Source of the DNA: Fistulifera solaris
Lineage: Eukaryota; Bacillariophyta; Bacillariophyceae; Naviculales; Stauroneidaceae
Assembly (NCBI GenBank): GCA_030295235.1
Contig: AP026147.1
Coordinates: forward strand, 186,001 to 250,000
Direction: 5' to 3'
Length of the DNA: 64,000 bases
A model generated the notes under the pieces. It was not told the origin of the DNA and did no database searches. It saw nothing but the letters and a program-made list of their open reading frames with translations. How positions within the stretch are numbered: the first letter of the stretch is position 1; every line of letters begins with the position of its first letter. This document shows positions 55,309 through 64,000 of this stretch, piece by piece. The translations under genes and the position numbers were made by a program.

Positions 55309-56632
55309 GGCGGCGTTGTTTGTTGTTGTTTAACAACTTTTGCTCGGACAAAATAGTCTTGTTGTGATTGTTGTTTGTCGTTTTCGCAGTGGCTTTCGTG
55401 TTCTTGCTTTGAAGTTCATTACTACAGGCCCAAACAGAATGGCGGTACACCTTGTAATATACTACGCCAGAGGCAAGAACTATGACCCTTATGATTGTGT
55501 ACCCTACTGGTTAGTGAAAGTACTAAGTAAGCTGTTTCCTAAGTATTGCTTGTTGCTGGGTTTTAACGGGTTTTCGGAGTATGTTATACGAGCTGACTGT
55601 GCATTACTCTTTTGGTCTTGGTCAAGAATTTGAGTCATGAGTCATAGCAACACGACTGAACGATAATGAGGAGGAGTCCGAGATCCTAGGATAAGATTTG
55701 AAGCTAAGGGATTAAATGAACGCCTAGATTAGATTAGTAACTTGCACTAGAATTTTTAATTCAAAGAAAAAGAGAGAGCGACTGGCGCCTGTTGCGCAAG
55801 GTGAACATAAGCTTAATCGTGTCGCCCGATTAGCGCCGAATGATTTTACTCTCCGAACAGAAAAATCATGCGATTTCATGTCTCACCAGCTGTGCTTAAT
55901 GCTAGTGAGTCCATGAGAGCGATTTGTAGCAAACTATTGCAAATCATTAGCCGCCGTGTGTCCTTCTACAGCTTAGGCCCCATTCAAGCATTGCTTGCAA
56001 CCATCATGGAAAGGGAAGGTGCGGGCAATCACGTAGGTCCACGTAGAGAAATTTACCACAGCAGAGGTGCGTTCCCGTGCCGTGAGTTATAAGCCATAGT
56101 TTCCGTGTCGCCCTAACAAATAGGTCTAGCAAGAAGGTTCCATTGACATCAGTGTTTTCGATGATGTCAAAAAGTGAAGACGAGAGAAAGTCTCCCTCTG
56201 GTCGTGATGACCTCAGTTTTGTATCATCGAGTACCGCTTCGATGTGCGAGACTCCGAGCCTTCCGTACTCCTTCGAGTGTAAACTTTAACCTTAAAACGT
56301 CAGCTAAGTAGGAACGGAATGGGGGCCAAGGGCCAACGCGAACAAAAAAAAAATCGACGATGGCACTTGGCCCAAACTCCGATTACGAGAAAGCGACCGA
56401 AAGAATCTTTCACTATCGATGCAAAAGTACAGTTCTCATGCCTCGATCTTTGGGGTGCTTTTTTGACACGAGAAATGCCACGGGCAATCAGCCCATCAAC
56501 ACTTTGCTCGTGGATTTTTGTTATTCTTTACTCGGAACTATCTCATTGTTTTTCTCAAACAGAGATAATCAAACAGAACAATCCTGAAGGATCAATTCTT
56601 GCGTCAAGCGAAATCGCCTACCTCATACAATC
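55309..56632. other. Intergenic stretch with tandem TGAGTCA
   Basis: 1.3 kb upstream of surface protein B and of the small secreted ORF. TGAGTCA is repeated head to tail at 55631-55644, a bZIP (AP-1-like) site. No other feature recognised. Confidence 0.4.
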
Positions 56633-56848
56633 ATGTCTAAGATGTACCGTCAACTCCCCATCTTCCTCACTGTCATCGTTATGCTCTTTGCCGCTGTGAG
56701 TTCCTTTGGCGGACGAGGCAAACAAGCCGTTACCTCTCATGGATCCGGTCTCCACGGGCATCGTCTGTTAAACCATCTTTTAGATATCGGCGAGAATCCC
56801 AATGAAGATATCCGCACCAATGTCTTTTTGGCCATGGAAGGTCTTTAA
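56633..56848 (+). CDS. Small secretory or plastid-targeted protein, unknown
   Basis: 71 residues. The first 25 form a convincing signal peptide (MSKMYRQLPIFLTVIVMLFA), and the likely cleavage AAVSS-FGG places Phe at +1, as at the plastid-import site of diatoms. The mature part (about 45 residues) is His/Gly-rich and then acidic (HGSGLHGHRLLNHLLDIG, NEDIRTNVF). No family recognised. The ORF stands alone in a long non-coding stretch, which favours a real gene slightly. It could be a secreted peptide instead. Confidence 0.4.
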   Translation: MSKMYRQLPIFLTVIVMLFAAVSSFGGRGKQAVTSHGSGLHGHRLLNHLLDIGENPNEDIRTNVFLAMEGL

Positions 56849-57408
56849 GAGGCGAACATTGACGCCCACACTTTTGAAACCAAACGAACGAGAAAAAGAA
56901 CAATGTATTATTACTACATAGACAACACACAGTGTTGCGATCATAGAACGCAACCAGAACAATTCATTTATAATAGATCTTTTTTAACACCGAAGCTTCG
57001 CACAATCTTCTTTACTTGCGTCCTCTTTGTTGTATTGGGATGCGATTGGCGCCATTACGTCCTCCTTCACACAAGTGCATTGTTCAAGTTTATAAGCTTT
57101 TCTTTTGGAGCGATTTTGAGGGACTATCACGAAATGATCATCCTGTCAATTTCTTCTTCTTTAGAACGTTAACGGTCAAATTTTGCGAGTCATTTCGTCT
57201 GGTACTCGCGTTCGCCTTTTGCTAGGGAGAGAGATTTCCCCAGCAAATGTAGATACAATCAAGTATTTCGAGCAAGTTGCATAATTTGCGCATACCTTGT
57301 AGTAGAGCGGTTACATAGCATGACCTGATATCTGATCTCGAGCCAAAAAAATGCACTATAAATCATTTCTCTACTGTATCCTACATCGTGTTTGTCTACA
57401 ACTCCGCT
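56849..57408. other. Convergent intergenic stretch
   Basis: Downstream of the small secretory ORF and of HSP90. Short plus-strand ORFs here have no codon logic. Nothing recognised. Confidence 0.4.
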
Positions 57409-59691
57409 TTACGCGACGACTTCGGCATCTCTTGCTTCGGCTGCATCACTGTCGTCATCTGACTTCTTGTCTTCCACCACAACATCCTGAACCGTCGACA
57501 CGACCTTCTCGTTCATGAGTCTCATCACACGCGACGCAAAGCTCTTCATGTCGGACACATCATAGCCGCTTGTCATAGATGCCACATCGTACATAAGTAA
57601 GGCAAAGTTCTTCAACTCCTCCGAGTCCTTGTCGCCCTTGACCATGCGATCCAAGTCCTGCACAATGGGATGATTGGGGTTGATCTCAAGGACAGCTTTG
57701 TTCATCGCATCAATGCCATTGATGTCCCCACCAGAAGATACAGCCTGTGCGCGCATGTAGCGTTGCATCGTTGGACTCATTCCGTAGGCCCCTTGCACCA
57801 AGGCGGCGGGCGAGTTCGTCAACAAATTGGAAACTTCCACTTTTTGAACTTTGTCTTTTAGTAACACTTCCAAATATTCGACAACCGGCTTGAGCTCCTC
57901 CTTTAGTGTTTCCTTTTTCTTCTTGGTTTCTTCATCTTCATCTAGCTTCAAATTCTCTTTGGCCGCATCGACAATGTCCTTTTCCTTGTAACTGCGCAAG
58001 CTTTCCATCATGATTTCATCCAACGGTTCGGTGGCGAAAAGGACATCATAGCCGCGTGATGCCAGCTTCTCAATGACCGGCGACATGGCGGCTCCGTCGC
58101 GGCCGTCTCCGGTGACAAAGTAAATATTCTTTTGGTCCTCCGCCATGTTTTCTACGTATTTATCCAAAGAGGTGTACTCTTCGCCCGATTTGCTGGAAAA
58201 GAATCGCAGCAACGGTGCGATTTCTTTGCGATTGGCATCGTCTTCGACAACACCCACCTTAAGGTATTTGCCAAAGTTATTCCAAAACATAATGTACTTG
58301 GTCGTGTCTTCGTCTTCCGCAATCTCGCGCATCATATCGAGCGACTTGCGGACCAAGCGTTTGTTGATGATGGAGAGTACCTTGGACTTTTGCAAAATCT
58401 CGCGACTCACGTTCAGTGGAAGATCGTTGCTATCCACAACACCGCGAACGAACTTGAGCCAGCGCGGCATCAACTCGTCGAACTTATCGTTGATAAAGAC
58501 ACGCTTCACATAGAGTCGAATGTTTCGAGCGTTTTCGTCAAACATGTCGCGCGACAATTCAAACGGCAGCATGCCGGGAATGTACAACAAAGCCTTGCAT
58601 TCGACTTGTCCCTCGAGTGAAAAATGGGTCCATTTCATGGGTTCGTCATAAGCGGCACGGAACGAAGTTTTGTAGAACGACTTGTATTCATCCTCTGTGA
58701 CATCTTTCGTGGGTCTCAGCCAAATGGGTTTTTGCGTGTTGACCAACTCATATCCTTGTTGCGTCACCGGAACCGTTTTCATTTTGGGCTCTTCACCTTC
58801 CTTTAGATCCTTGTTGGCTTCTTCATCGGGGACTTTCTTGTATTCGGTCTTTTCCTTCCAAACAGAAATAGGAAATTCAATGAATTCCGAGTAACGCTGC
58901 AATAGCTCTTCAATTTTGGCCGACTCGACGTACTCCACCGCCTCATCTTTCAAGTGCAGAATCAATTGAGTACCCGCTCCACTTTCAAACGTCACGGAAT
59001 CATCTTCTTCAATCGTATAACTACTATCCGCGGTCGAACTCCATCGATATTGTTTGGATCCTTCTTGCATGGATTTGGTGACAACTTCCACGCGGTTGGC
59101 GACCAAATAGGCCGAATAAAATCCGACACCAAATTGTCCAATGAGACCCAAATCCGCGGAACCATCCCCCAAGGCATCCATAAAGGCCCGCGTCCCCGAC
59201 TGCGCGATGCGACCCAAGTTGTTGATCAATTCGTCTTTCGTCATGCCGACGCCACTGTCTTGAATGATGAGGGTGTTGTTGTCGGGATCGGCTTTGATCT
59301 GAATGGATGGCGTGACCGACTCGCCTTCGGTCAGCGACAGGAAACGGCGTTTGTCACACGCATCGGCGGCATTGGAAACAAGTTCTCGCAAAAAGATATC
59401 CTTGTCACTGTACAAGGAATTGATGATGAGATCCATCACCCGACCGACGTCGCTCTGAAGAGACAGATAAGAATGAGTTTTCTGTACATCAGAAATGAAA
59501 CAACATTCAAAAGGACTTACGGTAAATTCATACGTCTCCTTTTCTTTTTCGGCCACGGTGCTCATGAATTTTCGGGTCGTAGTCGGCACGCCTACGCCAA
59601 ACGACGGTGTATTCCGCAGTTGCGAAGGAACAAACGCCGAACATCCGGCGGCGGCCATTAAGAGAGCGACCGATCCAGTACTGAACTTCAT
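57409..59691 (-). CDS. HSP90C: Plastid HSP90 chaperone
   Basis: Exons 59691-59521 and 59454-57409; the 66-bp intron (GTAAGT) lies at YEFT-SDVGRVMDLI and is in frame. Start at 59691 gives a signal peptide ending CSA-FVPS, the diatom plastid motif, then a short transit peptide. The ATPase domain has SDKDIFLRELVSNAADACDK, IQDSGVGMTKDEL, GTRAFMDAL and GQFGVGFYSAYLV. The middle domain contains the catalytic-loop Arg in NVSREILQKSKV. The C-terminal dimer domain is intact, and the end (DAEVVA) is neither MEEVD nor KDEL, as expected for a stromal form. 738 residues. It folds stromal proteins and assists import. Confidence 0.92.
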   Translation of the reverse strand: MKFSTGSVALLMAAAGCSAFVPSQLRNTPSFGVGVPTTTRKFMSTVAEKEKETYEFTVSPFECCFISDVQKTHSYLSLQSDVGRVMDLIINSLYSDKDIFLRELVSNAADACDKRRFLSLTEGESVTPSIQIKADPDNNTLIIQDSGVGMTKDELINNLGRIAQSGTRAFMDALGDGSADLGLIGQFGVGFYSAYLVANRVEVVTKSMQEGSKQYRWSSTADSSYTIEEDDSVTFESGAGTQLILHLKDEAVEYVESAKIEELLQRYSEFIEFPISVWKEKTEYKKVPDEEANKDLKEGEEPKMKTVPVTQQGYELVNTQKPIWLRPTKDVTEDEYKSFYKTSFRAAYDEPMKWTHFSLEGQVECKALLYIPGMLPFELSRDMFDENARNIRLYVKRVFINDKFDELMPRWLKFVRGVVDSNDLPLNVSREILQKSKVLSIINKRLVRKSLDMMREIAEDEDTTKYIMFWNNFGKYLKVGVVEDDANRKEIAPLLRFFSSKSGEEYTSLDKYVENMAEDQKNIYFVTGDGRDGAAMSPVIEKLASRGYDVLFATEPLDEIMMESLRSYKEKDIVDAAKENLKLDEDEETKKKKETLKEELKPVVEYLEVLLKDKVQKVEVSNLLTNSPAALVQGAYGMSPTMQRYMRAQAVSSGGDINGIDAMNKAVLEINPNHPIVQDLDRMVKGDKDSEELKNFALLMYDVASMTSGYDVSDMKSFASRVMRLMNEKVVSTVQDVVVEDKKSDDDSDAAEARDAEVVA

Positions 59692-60119
59692 GATGACAAA
59701 GTGAGAGTGATTCGAATGCTTTTGATCGTTGTTGTTTTCGAAACGAAAGAAATGAAACAAGGAAAGATCGAAATAAAACGTACTTTTTGATGGCTGGAAA
59801 AGTGGAAGAAAGCTGACGTTGGGAAGCAGTACAAAAACAGACGTAGACTTCTACAGAGCGGCCACTGCGTCAGGGACGATAACAGACGGCAAGGATCGTA
59901 CAATTTGGATACGAGTATCTTTCATCCATGACACGTGGAACGTCTCAGATGGTGTCCGTACGTTTTTCTTGATCTGCGATGCGATGGTGTTTCCGTTGTT
60001 TTAGCGACACGAGAAACGAAAAAGACATCCGTTCATCGACTTGTTGCCTCGCAAACGAGCCTTTACCTTCATTTGGCTAACTTCCCTTCGCCCCATCCTT
60101 TCACAATTTGCATTTAACG
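59692..60119. promoter_or_regulatory. Divergent promoter region, HSP90 / membrane protein
   Basis: Both genes point outward. Inverted nGAAn-type units (GAAnnTTC) occur between 59710 and 59820 close to the HSP90 start and could act as heat-shock elements; this is a visual impression only. Confidence 0.3.
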
Positions 60120-61006
60120 ATGCCACGAGGAAGTGAAGCCAAGTTGCGTCGGCGCAATCAACGCAAAGACGAAGACAAGCAGGATTTGAACGCTATTTTT
60201 GGTGATCCAAATGGTGAAGAAACCGACGAAGTTCCCTTACCGCCCCGCATGAAGAATGCGGCACCCGTCGACGATCATGACTCGGAAGAAGAAGCACCAC
60301 CGGCCATGCCCAAAAAGAAAAAGGGTAAAGCCGTTCCGATTGGAGTACCTCCACCATCATCGAAAGGCGGCATCAAACGGGCGCCTTTGATTCTGCTCAT
60401 TTTGATGACGGGCACTACGTTGTTACCCGCGTTGTTGTACGCGGGGGACTTTTGAGTTCGTTCTTGGCGAAATCCAACATCACCGGTGGACTGGGCTATC
60501 GCATGGGCATCGGACATGTTCCTCGCAAGCGGGTGTTGTCGTTTTATGAGAAACATGCCCCGGAAAAGGTGAACGATGTTCCGCATATTTTGTCAAAATA
60601 TTATGGCGATTACCCCAAATTGATCAAGAGTTTGGAACGAAAGTATCAAGATTACGGATATTTCATGGGATGGGAAGAAGATGAAGCACCCATGAAACTC
60701 ATGACGGAATATTTGAACGACATTTACAGTCTGTGGATCAAGCAATGGAACAGACACGCACCACAGGCCTTGAAAACGGCGGCACGGAATGCCAAGTACA
60801 ATATCATGACGGTGTACAAGAAAGGACGGAAGATTTGGAAAGCCAAAGTGTGGCCCATGTTGGAGCCCATCTTTGGTGTGCCCGATGGCGCCGACAAACA
60901 AAAGCGACAAGATGCGGCCGAAGCTCGAAAACGCCGCAAAACCGACGGTGGTAACAAACCGCGACGCAAGAATCGGGAGTTCCGAGATGATGTCGATGAT
61001 TCTTAG
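60120..61006 (+). CDS. Conserved single-pass membrane protein of unknown function
   Basis: 295 residues when one T is added to the T4 at 60451-60454, which joins LLYAGDF to LSSFLAKSN. The N-terminal 85 residues are charged and cytosolic (KLRRRNQRKDEDKQ). A membrane segment lies near 91-108 (LILLILMTGTTLLPALL). The C-terminal domain starts with GYRMGIGHVPRKRVLSFYEK and continues with DYPKLIKSLERKYQDYGYF, a helical domain, and ends in a Lys/Arg-rich tail. I do not recognise a named family. Confidence 0.6.
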
Positions 61007-61158
61007 AAGCGAATGCATATTTACATATATAAATCGTTCTTAAATATGATTTCATTTCGTCTATACATCGCATGTTTGATAGTCTCTTATAGCTTTTGTT
61101 GGTTTTTGTTCATGACGTTGTCGAGGTGAATGTGCTATACAATAGTGCAAAGTCCTGT

Positions 61159-62184
61159 TCATAGCCGTTGTGTTTCTTCGTGGCGCTGTATTAAGAGACG
61201 TTTGATGTTATCATACAGCGGTAAGTAGATACAAACAAACGGAACAATCCATGATATCCTCGCTTCCATGCCACTGAAAAGTCCTTCCACACCATGAGAT
61301 TCGAGTGTATTCATAGCACAGTCCCAGTAATTGCAACTTTCCTCGGAAAGCATCAATTTCGTTTTGATGGTGTCCATCGGAGTGGTCAAAAATGCCGCTA
61401 TGGCGCCCGTGATCGAGGCCGCCCCGACTTCACGCAGCGTCGACTTGCTCTCATTGTCAAACGCCTTTTTCAACAGTTCGTAAACACCCAATTCCAGCAT
61501 GGTATAAGGAACATCACGATAACAAGTGGCATCATAACCGACCAAGAAACCCTCGACCCCGGCCGATCCGGCGATTCCTTGCACCGCCGCCGAAAAATCG
61601 GGGTACAAACCCATCTGCAGTTGTTGTTTGACGAGTTCTCCTGGAACCAAGAAGAGGGAAGACGAAAGAAACGCAATGCCCGCTCCCACAAACAAAATCG
61701 TGGACGGCATATTCCGTTTCCACCATTCCCACGTGGCGAATTTGGCGGCCCCGGCCAACGCATCGGAACCCGCGTACACCAAAAAGCCGTGATAGAACCC
61801 CGCCAGTCCGGACGTCGTCCACAAGTACTGTGCCGCATCTCCCAAGCTGTTGTGTAGCCCCAATTCCCACCCCAGATCCGATTGCTGCAAGGTCTTGATG
61901 CAATCCATCGGATGGATCATCACGTCCGCCACAAACGTCGTCACGGCACCCGCGAGGGCCAATTGCACGAGAGGTACGGCCGGTACGAAGACTTGGTCGG
62001 GTACGGACGAATCATCCGTCTCTTCGCGACTGCGTTTCCGAGACGTCACTACGGAAGAAAGTTCGGGAAGCGTCATGCGCAATGGACAACTCGAACACCG
62101 AGGGACTCCTCGAGGCACCGCAAAGCCCACGGAAGGCTCACCGTGTTGAAGTAGTAGTAGGAGGAGAAGGACGTTGTACTTCAT
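61159..62184 (-). CDS. Plastid-targeted mitochondrial-carrier-family protein, SAM-carrier-like
   Basis: 341 residues, intronless. Start at 62184 gives a signal peptide (MKYNVLLLLLLLQHG) and then SVGFAVPRG, with Phe at the likely cleavage site, pointing to the plastid envelope. Three carrier repeats are present with the signatures HPMDCIKT, VPGELVKQ and TPMDTIKTK. The second repeat (VKQQLQMG, RDVPYTMLELGVYE) resembles S-adenosylmethionine carriers, which in plants supply plastid methylation. Substrate assignment is inference. An upstream in-frame ATG at 62277 would hide the presequence. Confidence 0.75.
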   Translation of the reverse strand: MKYNVLLLLLLLQHGEPSVGFAVPRGVPRCSSCPLRMTLPELSSVVTSRKRSREETDDSSVPDQVFVPAVPLVQLALAGAVTTFVADVMIHPMDCIKTLQQSDLGWELGLHNSLGDAAQYLWTTSGLAGFYHGFLVYAGSDALAGAAKFATWEWWKRNMPSTILFVGAGIAFLSSSLFLVPGELVKQQLQMGLYPDFSAAVQGIAGSAGVEGFLVGYDATCYRDVPYTMLELGVYELLKKAFDNESKSTLREVGAASITGAIAAFLTTPMDTIKTKLMLSEESCNYWDCAMNTLESHGVEGLFSGMEARISWIVPFVCIYLPLYDNIKRLLIQRHEETQRL

Positions 62185-62943
62185 GGTATTTGCTGTCAAT
62201 ATTGGAACTGTATTCTCCGATATGCTTTGGACATCAATGGGAAGTGAAGTGAAGTTTTCTCCTTTCTCATTTGCCAATCAGAAGCTCCCAACAAAGTTCT
62301 TTCGTCTTTCTTCGCATCCAGGTGCCGCATCGATTCGTAGCGGTACCGAAGGTTAATTTTTTTAAAAACGGAAACGTCAGTGCTACGGACGAGTGCAAGA
62401 CGGTATATCTGACCGACGTTCTTTTTCACACACATTCATCCAGTGCCGAGTGTCTTGAAATATGAGTAGTTTTTGCTCAACAATAAAGTGTCCAACCTTA
62501 TTCCTCACTTAGTACAGAACTGCCTGAATTTTGATAACGGAATTTTCGACTCTACCACAAAAGGTAGTGCAGTCCGCCGAATTTTCTGGTAGTACCGTTA
62601 AATGCGTGACAGGGGGTTAAATGATAAAGGCAAATGGTTCTCAGGGGCTTTTGTCAGTGGTTTTGCAACTTCCAGCGAAGTCTTGCTGTGAACGACTGAA
62701 ACCTCGAGCCAGAACTCGAGCGATAAAACTGCAACGATGAAAACTCTCACTCCAGCTGTTGTTGTACCAGTACTTGCAACACAGCAACCCAAAGCAAACA
62801 AGGATTGAAGAGGACTGCACTATCCTTTGGACTTGCTATTAACAATCATCCCTTCTTACGTTAATAAGAAGAATTTTTCTGGCGGTTTCATGGAATGAAC
62901 AGTCAGAGAGAGAGAGCTGCTGTAATAATATATTTAGTCAACA
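62185..62943. promoter_or_regulatory. Divergent region, carrier / surface protein C
   Basis: Both flanking genes point outward. A small inverted repeat (CTACC...GGTAG) occurs near 62551-62567, and a GA-rich tract lies just before surface gene C. No gene recognised. Confidence 0.35.
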
Positions 62944-64000
62944 ATGGTTCAATTTGCCGATTCTGTCGTCATTATACCGGACGGTTTAGATCCGTATACA
63001 CTGCCCTTGCATCCCGACGGAACCTACGTGGATGGAAGCGAATCGTTGTCGGCGGAAAGCTTGGGTTTGGATGGGCTGGACAATGATGCTTCCTTTCAAG
63101 ATGCGATGCCAGCAGAAATGAGTATGGGCGACATGTACGTGAACAGAATCGATATGCTATTTTTAGTTGCAGCGAATGTTAAAAAGTCTCACTCGATCTT
63201 GTCCTAATTATATTCAGCGGCGGCGATGCCATGGTCTTTTCCGATTCGTTTCTGACCGACGAGGACTTTAGTAGCATGAGTGATTTTTCTGAAGCGACGC
63301 TCGAAAAGGAACCACCTTCGGATTACGACATTCTCAAACAGATGGGCACGAATGCCGCCCTTTCGGGGGCAGTCGCTTTTGCGGCGCCGACACTGATGAA
63401 ATATGGTTCGCGCTTGATGAATCAATCGAATGAAGCCGAAGATGCGGCCCTGGATTCGGCGGCCCTGGCCAATTTGAGCAATTCGGCATCGTTTTCACAA
63501 GGTGGCAACGCGACAGGTGCCTTTCCTGGATTTGGGGCCATTCCGGGTGGTGGCGGCGCGTTTCAAGCGGGTGTCTCGTGAGTTACTTGTGGTTGATTGT
63601 TGGTGCACGCAAGTCATTCTAGTGGCAACTCAACCTTTTGCTTCTCTCTGTTTTTAAGAAAATCTGTGATGCAGCAAGCAATGATTTTAGCGGCACGATC
63701 CGCTTCCACTTCAGTCGGACAAGGCTCAGCCGCCTTGACAACGGCAGCTGGTGGAAGTGGTGTTGTTGCTGGAGCCGTCGGTGGTGCGGTAGGTGGAACC
63801 TTTGGAGCGCTGGGCATAGGCATGAATGTTTTATTTGTTACATCGGTCGCAATGTCCCTGATAGGAGGTGCCATCGTAGGGCTGACAACAGGAGGATTTC
63901 TTCGACCCGAAACGCGGGCGGATATTTTTGTTCCTCTCAATATTTCTCTCTTCGATTTCGAAGTCATTGCTTCTCCGTCTGTGGTTCCATCAACGGTTGA
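62944..64000 (+). CDS. Modular surface protein C, 3' end outside window (paralogue of A and B)
   Basis: Exons 62944-63134, 63218-63577 and 63659 to beyond 64000; introns of 83 and 81 bp in the same phases as A and B. Exon 1 has YTLPLHPDGTYVDG, matching the LHPDG motif. Exon 2 has YDILKQMGTNAALSGAVAFAAPTLMKYG. Exon 3 starts VMQQAMILAARSASTSVGQG, then a Gly/Ala/Val-rich membrane region (GVVAGAVGGAVGG, VAMSLIGGAIVGL) and the beginning of a Ser/Pro stalk (ASPSVVPSTV). It is clearly more diverged than A and B are from each other, and lies on the opposite strand 7.6 kb from B. Confidence 0.75.

Noticed and set aside
57295-57350. tRNA-like GAGCGGTTACATAGCATGACC stretch
   Set aside because: No T-arm GTTCRANNC at the right spacing and no acceptor stem pairing could be found.
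1-64000. Virus-derived elements, CRISPR arrays and bacterial-type operons
   Set aside because: No reverse transcriptase, integrase, capsid-like or polymerase ORF, no regularly spaced repeats, and no polycistronic spacing were seen.

Overview
This window is nuclear DNA from a photosynthetic stramenopile, almost certainly a diatom. Genes are dense on both strands. About 21 short GT-AG introns (37-140 bp) were placed by eye, most with donors of the form GTRNGT. Several predicted proteins begin with an ER signal peptide followed by a Phe at the cleavage point, the bipartite presequence of red-algal secondary plastids. The clearest case is a plastid HSP90 starting with a signal peptide that ends CSA-FVP. 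The tandem Pro/Thr/Ser-rich surface proteins, the kinase-cNMP-EF-hand fusion and the type II membrane UDP-glucuronate decarboxylase also fit a diatom. No bacterial operon, CRISPR array, rRNA, convincing tRNA or virus-derived element was seen.

Layout. 0.3-8.6 kb: SGNH-like membrane protein, crotonase-family enzyme, pyridine nucleotide-disulfide oxidoreductase, core-deleted methyltransferase, MFS sugar transporter and a Rab GTPase. 9-16 kb: an HRI-type eIF2alpha kinase, a flavodoxin-domain protein, a decayed Tc1/mariner DNA transposon and a MYND zinc-finger protein. 15-24 kb: a kinase/cyclic-nucleotide/EF-hand fusion, a mitochondrial adrenodoxin-type ferredoxin, an unknown helical protein and a phosphoinositide phospholipase C. 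24-36 kb: membrane-anchored ACBP-ankyrin protein, ankyrin-BTB protein, CDIN1-like nuclease, RNA methylase, membrane GH125 mannosidase and a GRAM-like protein. 36-48 kb: a divergent ARFRP1-like GTPase, plastid CRM protein, LYR protein, phytochelatin-synthase-like protein with a Trp repeat stalk, RanBP2 zinc finger, UDP-xylose synthase and exportin-1. 48-64 kb: three paralogous, undescribed modular surface proteins (two in tandem, one inverted and cut by the window end), interleaved with plastid HSP90, a single-pass membrane protein and a plastid SAM-carrier-like protein.

At least 18 places in 15 or 16 otherwise sound genes need a one-base change, nearly always in a homopolymer run, for conserved protein to continue. 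Most lack one base. This looks like homopolymer miscalling in the assembly rather than real gene decay, so those genes are annotated across the break.

The best candidate for new biology is the three-gene family at 48.2-64 kb. Its members share exon structure and phases, an acidic N-terminus with an LHPDG motif, a Gly/Ala-rich membrane segment, and (in the two complete members) a long Pro/Thr/Ser stalk and a C-terminal beta-type domain. Other loci worth attention are the 11-residue Trp repeat fused to a phytochelatin synthase domain, the ARFRP1-like GTPase lacking key GTPase residues, and a cluster of three ACGTCA (cAMP/CO2-response-like) motifs at the window start.
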